Part shown: piece after piece, positions 25,081 through 33,951 of the stretch
How the letters are laid out: every line of letters starts with the position of its first letter
Position numbering within the stretch: position 1 is the stretch's first letter
Assembly: GCF_000826545.1 (NCBI RefSeq)
Contig: NZ_CDME01000010.1
Span: 307,019 to 371,018 of the forward strand
Length of the DNA: 64,000 nucleotides
Direction: 5' to 3'
Source of the DNA: Kibdelosporangium sp. MJ126-NF4
GTDB taxonomy: Bacteria; Actinomycetota; Actinomycetes; Mycobacteriales; Pseudonocardiaceae
The notes under the pieces: generated by a model
Databases searched by the model: none
Told to the model about the DNA's origin: nothing
The model's input: the letters and a program-made list of their open reading frames with translations, nothing else
Position numbers and translations under genes: made by a program

Positions 25081-26388
25081 TCAGCGGGCCCAGCGGCGCA
25101 GGTCCGAAGTGGCCTTAGCGCGCTGCCACGCGGGCAGTTTCTCGATCACGTTGCCCAAGTAGACGTGCTGCACACCAGGCGCGGTGTAGACGGCCGAGTC
25201 CCGTGTGCCGGGGCCGAGCCGGTAAGGCTCGGCGGTGTACGGGTCGTTGCCGCCGTTGACGAACATCAGCCTGGTGCCGTGATGACGTACCCAGTTGTCG
25301 ACATCGCGGATCACGCTGCCGTCATAGGTCATCGGGATGTCCCGTGGCACGAGCGTCCGTGGCTGGTAGACGCCCTCGTGGCGCAGCAACGGCCGCAGAT
25401 GGGACAACGAAGGCCGCCACCAGCCCGTTTCCGTTCCGCCCTGGTAGAAGGTCTGGGTGAACGGTGCCAGTGCCTGGTCGGTGAAGAACGGGAAGCCCAG
25501 CACCCTGTCGAAACTGGCGAAGAGCACCTCGTCACCCGCGTCCGGAGACGGCAGACCGGCGCACGCGGACTCCGGGTTGAACGCCCAGAAGCCGAACTCG
25601 TAGTCCATTACCGACAGTTCGAACGCGACATCGATCCCGCCGACGACGTCGAAAGTCCACCCCTGAGTGGCCGCCCGGTCGGCGAGCAGCCGGTGCATGG
25701 CCGGTCGGCGTTCGAGGATTTCCCGTGCCAGGGCTTTGACGCGGGTGCGGCACGCCGGTTCGCTGCCCACTGTCGCGAAGAACCGTTCGTAGGCGCTGTC
25801 CTCCTGGTCGTCGACGTCGTTGGGTGCCACGTAGGCGACGGTGCCCGTCACGTCGTCCGGGTAGAAGCGGCGGTGGATCACGGACGCCTGGCCGCCCTTG
25901 CTGCCACCGGTGGTGATCCAGTTCCGCGGGTAGATCCCGCGCAGGGCAACGATCAGCCGGTGCTGGTCGGCCGCGCCCTGCCGGAGCGTGTCCTTGGTCC
26001 AGTCGACTGGATTCGGCCTGGACTGCGGGTAGTAGCGGTACTCCATCGACAGCTGGTTCGCGCCGAGCAGCGTGGTCGGCTCGGTCTGGAACATCGTTTC
26101 CGGCACGAAGTGGCCGGTGGTGTGGAACACCATGGGCCGGTTGGCCGACTTGTGCTGGAGCATCACGCGCTGGGTGAACGATCCGCGCTCCGGGTGCTCG
26201 TGGTCCACCGGCTGGCGGTAGGTCAGCCAGAACCAGCGCACACCGGTGATCGTCGACGCACGCTCGTCCACCGTCATACCCGGGATCGCGCGAAGACGGT
26301 CGGCAACGTCGGCGGGCCCGGCACTCACCGGACTCGCGCCGACGACAGCGCACAGCAATGCGAGCGCGACGGCGGTCCATCGCCACAT
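25081..26388 (-). CDS. Secreted S37 (PS-10) family peptidase
   Basis: A 435-residue exported serine peptidase with a signal peptide ending near residue 24 (SPVSA/GPAD). The nucleophile region TTGGSKGGQASVIHRRFYP and the following GTVAYVAP are typical of family S37, with Ser in GGSKGG. Asp and His acid/base candidates lie in NGGNDPY and PGVQHVYLG near the C-terminus. Members release short peptides, often prolyl tripeptides, from proteins. The ATG follows AGGGGG. It is divergent from the AraC regulator, which could control it. The stop lies only eight bases from the -35 of the next gene's promoter. Confidence 0.85.
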   Translation of the reverse strand: MWRWTAVALALLCAVVGASPVSAGPADVADRLRAIPGMTVDERASTITGVRWFWLTYRQPVDHEHPERGSFTQRVMLQHKSANRPMVFHTTGHFVPETMFQTEPTTLLGANQLSMEYRYYPQSRPNPVDWTKDTLRQGAADQHRLIVALRGIYPRNWITTGGSKGGQASVIHRRFYPDDVTGTVAYVAPNDVDDQEDSAYERFFATVGSEPACRTRVKALAREILERRPAMHRLLADRAATQGWTFDVVGGIDVAFELSVMDYEFGFWAFNPESACAGLPSPDAGDEVLFASFDRVLGFPFFTDQALAPFTQTFYQGGTETGWWRPSLSHLRPLLRHEGVYQPRTLVPRDIPMTYDGSVIRDVDNWVRHHGTRLMFVNGGNDPYTAEPYRLGPGTRDSAVYTAPGVQHVYLGNVIEKLPAWQRAKATSDLRRWAR

Positions 26389-26508
26389 GAGAATCCCCCT
26401 TTTTCCTTCGCTGACAATGGAAATGACCGTATGAGGTTGAGCGGGTGGAGCCAATGCGCCGCCGTCCACGATTCTTCATCGATCGTCTTGCCGCGTAGAC
26501 TTCACCGG

Positions 26509-27432
26509 GTGGACGTGCTGAGCGACGTCATCTCGAACATGCGTACCGGACGCCCGCGTTCCACGCGGATCTCCTGGCGCGCTCCGTGGGGCCACAGGTT
26601 TCCCACCACACCCGGCTCAGCCGGGTTCCAGGTGGTGCTGCGCGGGTCGTGCTGGTTCCTGCCGTTCGACGGCGAACCCGTCGAGTTGAGCGCCGGTGAC
26701 ATCGTTTTCCTGCCCAAGGGCCACGGATACGGGCTGGCCGACAGGCCGGACACGCCACTGGTCGACCCGCACTGCGACCCGGCCGCGGTCCCGCTGCACG
26801 CGTCAACGGTCGTCGGTGGTGACGGGCCCGAGGTGGTCACGCTGTGCGGCGGCTACGACCTCGACTCGGCACGGGCCCACCCGATCCTGCGTGAGCTGCC
26901 GGACGTGGTCCACCTGTCAGGGCGGCTCGGCGACGATCCGGAGGTCCGCGCCGTGGTCAGCCTGCTCACCAGCGAGATCGAACATCCCGGGCTCGGTGCG
27001 GACACCTTGGTGACGTCCCTGCTCGACGTGCTGCAGCTGTACCTGTTCCGTGCCTCGTTCGGGCATGACGGGGACTGCCCGAAGGCGGGGTGGGCGGCGG
27101 CGCTGGGCGATCCAGCCCTGTGTGCGGCGCTCGACGCCATCCACCGTGACCCGGCGCGCCGCTGGACTGTCCAGTCGCTCGCCGCCGAGGCGGGGCTGTC
27201 CCGCGCGGCCTTCGCCCAGAAGTTCACGAAACTCGTCGGCAAGGCACCGCTGACCTACGTCACCTGGTGGCGGCTGGCGCTCGGCGCGAACCTGCTGCGC
27301 GAGCGGGATGTGTCCATCGCGCAGGTGGCACAGCAGGTGGGATACGGCTCGGAATACGCGTTCGGCAACGCGTTCAAACGCGAGTACGGCGTGTCTCCAG
27401 GTCGCTACCACCGGCAGGCGTGCTCAGCCTGA
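26509..27432 (+). CDS. AraC-family regulator with cupin sensor domain
   Basis: A 307-residue regulator. The N-terminal cupin (residues ~30-180, with VELSAGDIVFLPKGHGYGL) should sense a small ligand. The C-terminal double helix-turn-helix spans ~205-305 (WTVQSLAAEAGLSRAAFAQKF and the second, DVSIAQVAQQVGYGSEYAFG). The GTG start is seven bases after a TAGACT -10-like hexamer (26496-26501), which suggests a leaderless transcript. It is divergent from the S37 peptidase and 18 bases from the convergent TetR gene. Confidence 0.85.
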   Translation: MDVLSDVISNMRTGRPRSTRISWRAPWGHRFPTTPGSAGFQVVLRGSCWFLPFDGEPVELSAGDIVFLPKGHGYGLADRPDTPLVDPHCDPAAVPLHASTVVGGDGPEVVTLCGGYDLDSARAHPILRELPDVVHLSGRLGDDPEVRAVVSLLTSEIEHPGLGADTLVTSLLDVLQLYLFRASFGHDGDCPKAGWAAALGDPALCAALDAIHRDPARRWTVQSLAAEAGLSRAAFAQKFTKLVGKAPLTYVTWWRLALGANLLRERDVSIAQVAQQVGYGSEYAFGNAFKREYGVSPGRYHRQACSA

Positions 27433-27450
27433 TCATGTGTCCACAGCGGA

Positions 27451-28047
27451 CTACCGCAGTGCGAGGCCCTTCAGCAGCGGGATGAAGATGTCGTCGACCA
27501 GGGAGACCAGCACGTCCTCCGACAGCGGGGAGCCGCACATGATCGCTTCGGAGCGCAGCAGGTCCAGCGGCAGCCGCAGCACGCGGCGGGGCAGTGCCAC
27601 CGGGTCCAGCTCCCCGCGTGCCACGGCGTTGTCGACGATGCGCCACAGGGACTTCGTCAGCGGCGCGGAGTCCATCCGACTGCGCAGGAATTCCTGCACT
27701 TCCGGGTGCTTGAAGGCCTCGGCCATCACGCCTGCGATGGTCTGGCTCATCATCGAGTCCATCCGCATCGCGATCCTGGTGAACAGCCACAGCAGGTCGG
27801 CGCGCAGCGAACCCAGGTCGGGGGACGCTTCCTTGACCGGCTGCCGCGTTCCCCACGCGGCGACGGCCAGTGCCGCCCGACTGGGCCATCTGCGGTAAAT
27901 GACAGGTTTGCTTGTCCCTGCCCGTTTTGCCACGGCCTCTATCGTTAGGGATGTGTAGCCCACGTCGGTCAGCTCGTCCCAGGCGGCGTCGAGGATGGCC
28001 TTCTCGAGCTCCGGACCGCGGCGGCGCGTCTTGGCGGTCTCCGTCAC
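27451..28047 (-). CDS. TetR-family repressor
   Basis: A 198-residue repressor with an N-terminal TetR helix-turn-helix (ILDAAWDELTDVGYTSLTIE and AGTSKPVIYRRW) and a helical ligand-binding C-terminal domain (TetR_C-like). It is divergent from the two ABC exporter genes; a pseudo-palindrome lies 12 bases before its ATG in the shared promoter region. It most likely represses the exporter until its substrate binds. Confidence 0.88.
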   Translation of the reverse strand: MTETAKTRRRGPELEKAILDAAWDELTDVGYTSLTIEAVAKRAGTSKPVIYRRWPSRAALAVAAWGTRQPVKEASPDLGSLRADLLWLFTRIAMRMDSMMSQTIAGVMAEAFKHPEVQEFLRSRMDSAPLTKSLWRIVDNAVARGELDPVALPRRVLRLPLDLLRSEAIMCGSPLSEDVLVSLVDDIFIPLLKGLALR

Positions 28048-28058
28048 TCGGGCCCCTT

Positions 28059-28077
28059 AAGATACGTTGCGTTTCTT
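28059..28077. promoter_or_regulatory. Candidate TetR operator
   Basis: 19-bp imperfect palindrome AAGATACG-TTG-CGTTTCTT (15 of 16 arm bases pair but one mismatch per arm). A further inverted half-site CGTATCTT lies at 28116-28123, immediately before the ABC start. Both fall in the tetR/ABC divergent region, next to a TAATAT -10-like element at 28099-28104. Confidence 0.6.
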
Positions 28078-28125
28078 ACGCGGGTGGTCTACCTTCGATA
28101 ATATTAGACACGGGTCGTATCTTGC

Positions 28126-29868
28126 ATGGGGGATCTGGTGCTGAACCGTTTGCTGGTCACCTACCTGCGGCCGTACCGCAGAGAACTGGCCATCGTGCTC
28201 GTGCTGCAGCTCGTCGGCACGATCGCGTCGCTCTACCTGCCAAGCCTGAACGCGGACATCATCGACAACGGTGTCGCGCGCGGGGACAACGACTACATCC
28301 TGATGGTGGGCGGCTGGATGCTCGCCGTCTCGCTGGTGCAGATCGTCTGTTCCGTCATCGCCGTCCGGTTCGGCGCGCGGACCGCGATGGCATTCGGACG
28401 TGACGTCCGCGCGGGGATCTTCCACCGGGTCGGTGAGTTCTCCGCACGCGAGGTCGCCTCGTTCGGCGCGCCGTCGCTGATCACCCGCACCACCAACGAC
28501 GTGCAGCAGGTCCAGTTGCTGGTCGTGATGATGGCGACGATGTTCATCGCCGCGCCGATCATGTGTGTCGCCGGTGTGGTGATGGCGCTGCGGGAGGACA
28601 TCGGGCTGTCCTGGCTGCTGCTGGTCTGCGTGCCCGCGCTGGCCATCTCGATCGGCCTGATCGTCTCCCGGATGGTGCCGCAGTTCCGGCGGATGCAGGA
28701 ACGCGTCGACGACGTCAACCGCGTGCTGCGCGAGCAGCTGTCCGGTATCCGCGTGGTCCGCGCGTTCGTCAGGGAGAAGGCCGAGACCAAGCGGTTCGCC
28801 GACGCCAACGACCAGCTCACCGACACCGCGCTGCGGGTCGGGCGGCTGCAGGCGATGATCTTCCCGACCGTCATGCTGATCCTCAACGTCTCCAGCGTCG
28901 CGGTACTGTGGTTCGGCGCGTACCGGGTCGACTCGGGGGAGATGCAGATCGGCGCGCTCACCGCGTTCCTCGCCTACCTGCTGCAGATCCTGATGTCGGT
29001 CATGATGGCCACGTTCATCTCGATGCTGATCCCGCGCGCCGCCGTCTGCGCCGAGCGGATCATGGAGGTGGTCGACACCGAGTCGTCGGTGCGGCCACCC
29101 GAATCGCCGGTCACCGAACTGCGCTCACGCGCGGAGGTCGCCTTCGACGGCGTCGAGTTCCGATATCCCGGCGCGGTCGATCCGGTGCTGCGCAACATCT
29201 CGCTGCGCGCCGAGGCGGGCAGGACCACTGCCATCATCGGCAGCACCGGTTCGGGGAAGACCACGCTGATCAACCTGATCCCCCGGTTCATCGACGTGAC
29301 CGCGGGCCAGGTCCGCGTGAACGGCGCTGACGTGCGTGAACTGGACTCCGAGGTGATGCGCGGCCGGATCGGCCTGGTGCCCCAGCAGGCTTACCTCTTC
29401 ACCGGAACCGTGGGCTCCAACCTGCGCTACGGAAACCCGGACGCCACCGACGAACAGCTGTGGGAGGCGCTGGAGATCGCGCAGGCACGGGGATTCGTCG
29501 AGGAGATGGGCGGGCTCGACGCCGCCATCGCCCAGGGCGGCACCAACGTCTCCGGCGGCCAGCGACAGCGGCTGTCCATCGCGCGAGCGCTGGTGCGCGA
29601 GCCGGAGATCTACCTGTTCGACGACGCGTTCTCCGCGCTGGACCTCGCGACCGACGCGGCGTTGCGCGCCGCCATGCGGCCGCGTACCGAACGGGCCGCG
29701 GTGATCGTCGTCGCGCAGCGAGTGTCCACTGTGCTCGACGCGGACGAGATCATCGTGTTGGAGAACGGCGAAGTGATCGGCTCCGGCACCCACCGCGAAC
29801 TGATGGGCACCTGCCCGACCTATGTCGAGATCGTCGAGTCCCAGCTGAGCCCGGAGCAGGCGGCATGA
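28126..29868 (+). CDS. ABC exporter half-transporter A
   Basis: A 580-residue fused membrane/ATPase half-transporter. Six helices occupy residues ~15-300. The ATPase has Walker A GSTGSGKTT, signature VSGGQRQR and Walker B YLFDDAFS, where the catalytic Glu after Walker B is replaced by Ala. This marks a degenerate nucleotide site, as in heterodimeric exporters. It is the partner of the next gene, whose ATG overlaps this stop (ATGA). The start may instead be the GTG at 28138, which follows GGGGGA. Regulation by the divergent TetR is likely. Substrate unknown. Confidence 0.88.
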   Translation: MGDLVLNRLLVTYLRPYRRELAIVLVLQLVGTIASLYLPSLNADIIDNGVARGDNDYILMVGGWMLAVSLVQIVCSVIAVRFGARTAMAFGRDVRAGIFHRVGEFSAREVASFGAPSLITRTTNDVQQVQLLVVMMATMFIAAPIMCVAGVVMALREDIGLSWLLLVCVPALAISIGLIVSRMVPQFRRMQERVDDVNRVLREQLSGIRVVRAFVREKAETKRFADANDQLTDTALRVGRLQAMIFPTVMLILNVSSVAVLWFGAYRVDSGEMQIGALTAFLAYLLQILMSVMMATFISMLIPRAAVCAERIMEVVDTESSVRPPESPVTELRSRAEVAFDGVEFRYPGAVDPVLRNISLRAEAGRTTAIIGSTGSGKTTLINLIPRFIDVTAGQVRVNGADVRELDSEVMRGRIGLVPQQAYLFTGTVGSNLRYGNPDATDEQLWEALEIAQARGFVEEMGGLDAAIAQGGTNVSGGQRQRLSIARALVREPEIYLFDDAFSALDLATDAALRAAMRPRTERAAVIVVAQRVSTVLDADEIIVLENGEVIGSGTHRELMGTCPTYVEIVESQLSPEQAA

Positions 29869-31736
29869 GCACTCCCACCACGACCCGTCCGTCCAGGCCC
29901 GCCGCGGGCGGCGGCCCCGGGATGCGCTTCGGCGGCATGCAGGGCCCGATCAGCAAGGCCGACAACTTCGGCGCGTCCGCGAAACGACTGATCGGCCGGA
30001 TGCGGCCCGAGCGCGTCAGTCTCGTCGTCGTGCTCGGGCTCGGTGTGCTCTCCGTGGGCTTCACCGTCGCGGGGCCCAAGGTCCTCGGGCACGCCACCGA
30101 CATCATCTTCAACGGTGTCCTCGGACGGGCCCGCGGTGTGCCCGGCGGGGGCATCGACTTCAGCGCGCTGGCCGGAGTGCTGTGGTGGGTGCTCGGGCTG
30201 TACCTGACGGCCTCGCTGTTCGGCTGGGCGCAGGGCAGGTTGCTCAACACCGTGGTGCTGCGCGTGGTCTACCGGCTGCGTGAGGACGTCGAGGCCAAGC
30301 TGCACCGGCTTCCGCTGCGGTACTTCGACAAGCAGCCGCGCGGTGAGCTGCTTTCCCGCGTCACCAACGACATCGACAACATCTCGACCACGTTGCAGCA
30401 GACGATGAGTCAGCTGCTGGTGTCCGTGCTGACCGTCATCGGCGTGACCGTCATGATGTTCACGATCTCGCCGCTGCTCGCGGTGATCGCGTTGCTGGTG
30501 ATCCCGGCGTCGATGCTGGTGACCAGGGCGGTCGGCAAACGGGCGCAGAAGCTGTTCATCGCGCAGTGGAAGCACACCGGCGCGTTGAACGCGCACATCG
30601 AGGAGTCGTTCACCGGGCACCAGCTGGTGAAGGCGTTCGGCAGGCAGCGCCAGTCGGAGGAGGAGTTCCGGCGCCGCAACGAGGATCTCTACCAGGCCGC
30701 GTCCGGCGCGCAGTTCGTGTCGGGACTGATCATGCCGTCGATGATGTTCCTGTCGAACGTCGTCTACGTGCTGATCGCGGTGGTCGGCGGTGTCCGGATC
30801 ACGTCGGGCACCATGACGCTCGGCGAGGTTACCGCGTTCATCCAGTACGCCAGGCAGTTCACCCAGCCGATGACGCAGATCGCGTCGATGGCGAACCTGC
30901 TGCAGTCCGGTGTGGCCTCGGCGGAGCGCGTGTTCGAGCTGCTGGACGCCGACGAGCAGGAGCCCGACCCGACAGACTCGGCGGTACCGGCGCAGCGGCG
31001 GGGCCGGGTGGAGTTCGAGAACGTGTCGTTCTCCTACAAGTCGGACCAGCCGCTGATCGAGGACCTGTCGCTGGTGGCCGAACCGGGCCAGACCGTCGCC
31101 ATCGTCGGACCGACAGGTGCGGGCAAGACGACACTGGTCAACCTGATCATGCGGTTCTACGAGCTCGACGCGGGAAGGATCACGCTCGACGGCGTGGACA
31201 TCACGCACTTGAAGCGCGAAGACCTGCGTGCCCAGACGGGCATGGTGCTGCAGGACACGTGGCTGTTCGGCGGCACCATCCGCGACAACATCGCCTACGG
31301 CAAGCCAGGCGCGACCGAGGAAGAGATCCTCGCGGCCGCCCGTGCCACCTACGTCGACCGTTTCGTCCGGACACTGCCGGACGGCTACGACACCGTGATC
31401 GACGACGAAGGCACGAACGTGTCCGCGGGGGAGAAGCAGCTGCTGACGATCGCGCGGGCGTTCCTGGCGAGCCCGTCGCTGCTGATCCTGGACGAGGCGA
31501 CCAGTTCGGTCGACACACGAACAGAATCGCTGGTGCAGCACGCGATGGCGGCGCTGCGCTCGTCGCGGACGAGCTTCGTGATCGCCCACCGACTGTCCAC
31601 CATCCGTGACGCGGACCTGATCCTGGTGATGGAGTCGGGCCGGATCGTCGAGCAGGGCACACACGACGCACTGCTCGAACAGCAGGGCGCGTACCACCGG
31701 CTGTACTCGGCACAGTTCGCGGCACCGGTGGAGTAG
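29865..31736 (+). CDS. ABC exporter half-transporter B
   Basis: A 623-residue half-transporter with an extra N-terminal ~40 Gly/Pro-rich residues, six helices, then Walker A GPTGAGKTT, signature VSAGEKQLL and Walker B LLILDEAT with a normal catalytic Glu. The ABC signature is slightly atypical (SAGEK for SGGQR). Together with half-transporter A it forms an asymmetric exporter with one canonical and one degenerate site, as in TM287/288 and TmrAB. It terminates at a strong hairpin. Confidence 0.9.
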   Translation: MSTPTTTRPSRPAAGGGPGMRFGGMQGPISKADNFGASAKRLIGRMRPERVSLVVVLGLGVLSVGFTVAGPKVLGHATDIIFNGVLGRARGVPGGGIDFSALAGVLWWVLGLYLTASLFGWAQGRLLNTVVLRVVYRLREDVEAKLHRLPLRYFDKQPRGELLSRVTNDIDNISTTLQQTMSQLLVSVLTVIGVTVMMFTISPLLAVIALLVIPASMLVTRAVGKRAQKLFIAQWKHTGALNAHIEESFTGHQLVKAFGRQRQSEEEFRRRNEDLYQAASGAQFVSGLIMPSMMFLSNVVYVLIAVVGGVRITSGTMTLGEVTAFIQYARQFTQPMTQIASMANLLQSGVASAERVFELLDADEQEPDPTDSAVPAQRRGRVEFENVSFSYKSDQPLIEDLSLVAEPGQTVAIVGPTGAGKTTLVNLIMRFYELDAGRITLDGVDITHLKREDLRAQTGMVLQDTWLFGGTIRDNIAYGKPGATEEEILAAARATYVDRFVRTLPDGYDTVIDDEGTNVSAGEKQLLTIARAFLASPSLLILDEATSSVDTRTESLVQHAMAALRSSRTSFVIAHRLSTIRDADLILVMESGRIVEQGTHDALLEQQGAYHRLYSAQFAAPVE

Positions 31737-31797
31737 GTGCCGGTCAGCCGGATGTGGGTTGGTTTCGCCGAGTACCACGGCATCGGATGGCGGTGGC

Positions 31798-31830
31798 CGA
31801 TCCTCGTCAGCCTCATGTTGACGAGGATCG
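31798..31830. terminator. Bidirectional hairpin between ABC exporter and graspetide operon
   Basis: Perfect 12-bp inverted repeat (CGATCCTCGTCA at 31798-31809, complement at 31819-31830) with a 9-base loop. It separates the convergent exporter and methyltransferase genes. Confidence 0.7.
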
Positions 31831-31852
31831 TTGTCATCGCTGCGATTACGAG

Positions 31853-33001
31853 CTACTTGCTGGCGGCCGGAAGCAGCCAGCGGTGACTGCTGTTCGGGTT
31901 GTCCACCCAGACCTGATGTGTCCCGTCAGGGGCGACCGTCAGGCCCAGCCGGTCCCACGGCGGCTGGCCTGCGGCGGTCCACTGCTCGTATGCCCATTCG
32001 ACCTCGGACCACAGGGGCGTGTCGCCGGTCTCGGTCACCGTGCGGTCAGTAAGGCTCACACGGGCCCAAGAGCCATCGGGGGCGGAGAAGGTAGTCGCGA
32101 CCGGCTGCCTGGTGTCAGGGTCGAGGTCGTAGCCGAACGACGTGCCTGGTGGTAGCCGAAGGTGCGCGAGGAACCACGCCACCGTCGCCTCGCTCCACGG
32201 CGTGGCCGGGGCGTTGGTTGGCCGGGTCCGACCGCCGGGGGCGTGGTCGGCGTGCGCGAGAGGTTCAGGTGACGTCCCCGTGCGCATGGCCATGAATGCG
32301 GCCCACCGGGTGGTGAAGTTGCCTTCCAAGCGATCATCGGTGCGGCGCAGGTGCACCAGGTTCCCCGCACTGGTGGCGAGTTTGAGATCGACCAGGATCG
32401 TCCCGTCGGGTGCGAGTTGCTCGGCCCATTCCCACGGCACCGCCGGTACCGAACATGTCGCGATGATCCGGTCGAACGGTGCGTGCTCGGGAAGGCCGTG
32501 AACACCGTCGACCGCCACCAGCGTGGGTCGGAAGCCTGCAGCATCGAGACGTTTTCGCGCCAGGCTTACGAGGTCGTCGTCCACATCCACGGAGAACACC
32601 TGCTCGTTGCCGAGACGGTGAGTGAGGAGCGCGGCGTTGTAGCCGGTGCCGGTACCGATTTCGAGAACACGCTGCCCATTGTGGACATCCAGGATCTCCA
32701 GCATCCGCACCATCAGATCGGGTTTCGTGCTCGACGAGATCGGAAACTGTTTGTCGCCAACGGTTTCCAGTGCGGTCACCAAGGTCTCAGGTGAGTACAC
32801 CCGCTCCAGTGCGGCAGCGGTCTCGAACTGGCTCCATGCGCCGGTGTCGTCCTGTTGGTAGGCGCGGGGCACGAGCAGATGCCGTGGCACGGCCGACACC
32901 GCCGCGTGCCACAGGGGTGAGCGGAGGTCCCCGTTGTTCCGCAGGGTATCGGCGAGTCGGCGCGCGTGTGCTGTCCAGTCCGTGTCGAGATTTGAGGTCA
33001 T
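31853..33001 (-). CDS. tgmC: PIMT-like methyltransferase of ATP-grasp peptide maturation system
   Basis: A 382-residue protein whose first ~220 residues form a protein-L-isoaspartate O-methyltransferase-like SAM domain (motif I VLEIGTGTGYNAALL; SVDVDDDLV; post-motif LAPDGTILVDL). An additional C-terminal domain of ~160 residues is typical of the graspetide-associated class. In fuscimiditide and amycolimiditide systems such enzymes methylate an Asp side chain of the cyclised peptide, which collapses to an aspartimide. Its ATG shares one base with the stop of the ATP-grasp gene (TAATG), so the two are translationally coupled. It is the last gene of the precursor-ligase-methyltransferase operon. 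Confidence 0.88.
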   Translation of the reverse strand: MTSNLDTDWTAHARRLADTLRNNGDLRSPLWHAAVSAVPRHLLVPRAYQQDDTGAWSQFETAAALERVYSPETLVTALETVGDKQFPISSSTKPDLMVRMLEILDVHNGQRVLEIGTGTGYNAALLTHRLGNEQVFSVDVDDDLVSLARKRLDAAGFRPTLVAVDGVHGLPEHAPFDRIIATCSVPAVPWEWAEQLAPDGTILVDLKLATSAGNLVHLRRTDDRLEGNFTTRWAAFMAMRTGTSPEPLAHADHAPGGRTRPTNAPATPWSEATVAWFLAHLRLPPGTSFGYDLDPDTRQPVATTFSAPDGSWARVSLTDRTVTETGDTPLWSEVEWAYEQWTAAGQPPWDRLGLTVAPDGTHQVWVDNPNSSHRWLLPAASK

Positions 33002-33951
33002 TACTTTCCGTTGGTGAGTAGGTCTGCGAGTTGATCGGTCAGTGGTGCGCCTGTCCCATCCTCAATAAACCCGAACTGTCCACCGGCGTTGATTTCGAGA
33101 AACGTCCAGTTTCCGTTGGGCTGTACCACAAAGTCCAGCGCGCCATAGACAATATCCATAGCGGCCATAAGTCGGCGCACGCCGTCGACGACATCGGCAG
33201 GCGGATCGACCAGCTCGTAGGACAGGTTGTCGTAGTCGGATCGAAAATCGATGTAGCTTTCCGGGCTGTCGGCATGGATCGCCGCCGTCGTGACGTTGTC
33301 ACCGATCACCACCATCCGCACTTCGTGTGCCTTCGGCACCCAACGCTGAAACAAGTGTGTAGTGATGTCGATCCCGCGCAGATCAGCGAGAGCGACTTCG
33401 TCGAGCAGCCGTGTGAAACCGATCTTACGGACTCCCTCCTCCATGATCGTGTTCGTGCCGAACACCTTGCTCACTGTCTTGCCGAGACTGGCGAACTCAC
33501 GCACAGTGTCCGCCTCGTTTGTGATGACGGTGTCCGGCACAGCCAGCCCACACTGGGCAGCGGTCACCAGTTGTACGGGCTTGTACGCGGCATCGGCCAG
33601 CCGGGACGGGTGGTTCACCCATAAGGCGGGTAAGGAGCTGAGTACCCCGCCGAGGCCGTATTTCGCCTCCAGGTTCGCGTGTCCGCGTTCGGCTGGGCTG
33701 AGCTCACTGGGGAATTGGTATGCCCGCGGCGTGCGGTACCACACCGCTGTGATGCCCTCCAGGTCGATCACCCGTGCTGGTGTCCGAATTTGGCCGACCC
33801 ACCTGCCCCTGCGCAACTCGGCAGAGACGCTGAGCTGCGCGGGGAACCAAGCAGTGTTCACTCGATGGACCACCGCGTCCCGCTCCAGCAGAGCATGGAC
33901 CATCGTGTCGGCGGTTGCGTCGATATCCTCCGCGAGGATCAGAACCGACAT
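33001..33951 (-). CDS. tgmB: ATP-grasp ribosomal peptide maturase (graspetide ligase)
   Basis: A 316-residue ATP-grasp ligase of the MvdD/PsnB/TgmB type. It should use ATP to join Asp/Glu side-chain carboxylates of the precursor to Thr/Ser hydroxyls or Lys amines, making macrolactone or macrolactam rings. Visible features are the N-terminal pre-ATP-grasp region (VLILAEDIDATADTM), the precursor-binding stretch VWYRTPRAYQF, and the C-terminal metal/ATP site (YGALDFVVQPNGNWTFLEIN with the DFV...EIN acids). Its ATG directly follows the stop of the precursor gene (TAGATG). Confidence 0.92.
   Translation of the reverse strand: MSVLILAEDIDATADTMVHALLERDAVVHRVNTAWFPAQLSVSAELRRGRWVGQIRTPARVIDLEGITAVWYRTPRAYQFPSELSPAERGHANLEAKYGLGGVLSSLPALWVNHPSRLADAAYKPVQLVTAAQCGLAVPDTVITNEADTVREFASLGKTVSKVFGTNTIMEEGVRKIGFTRLLDEVALADLRGIDITTHLFQRWVPKAHEVRMVVIGDNVTTAAIHADSPESYIDFRSDYDNLSYELVDPPADVVDGVRRLMAAMDIVYGALDFVVQPNGNWTFLEINAGGQFGFIEDGTGAPLTDQLADLLTNGK

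Noticed and set aside
29820..31778. 652-codon minus-strand frame opposite the second ABC half-transporter
   Set aside because: Mirror of a strongly conserved gene; composition is Arg/His/Asp/Val-rich without motifs.
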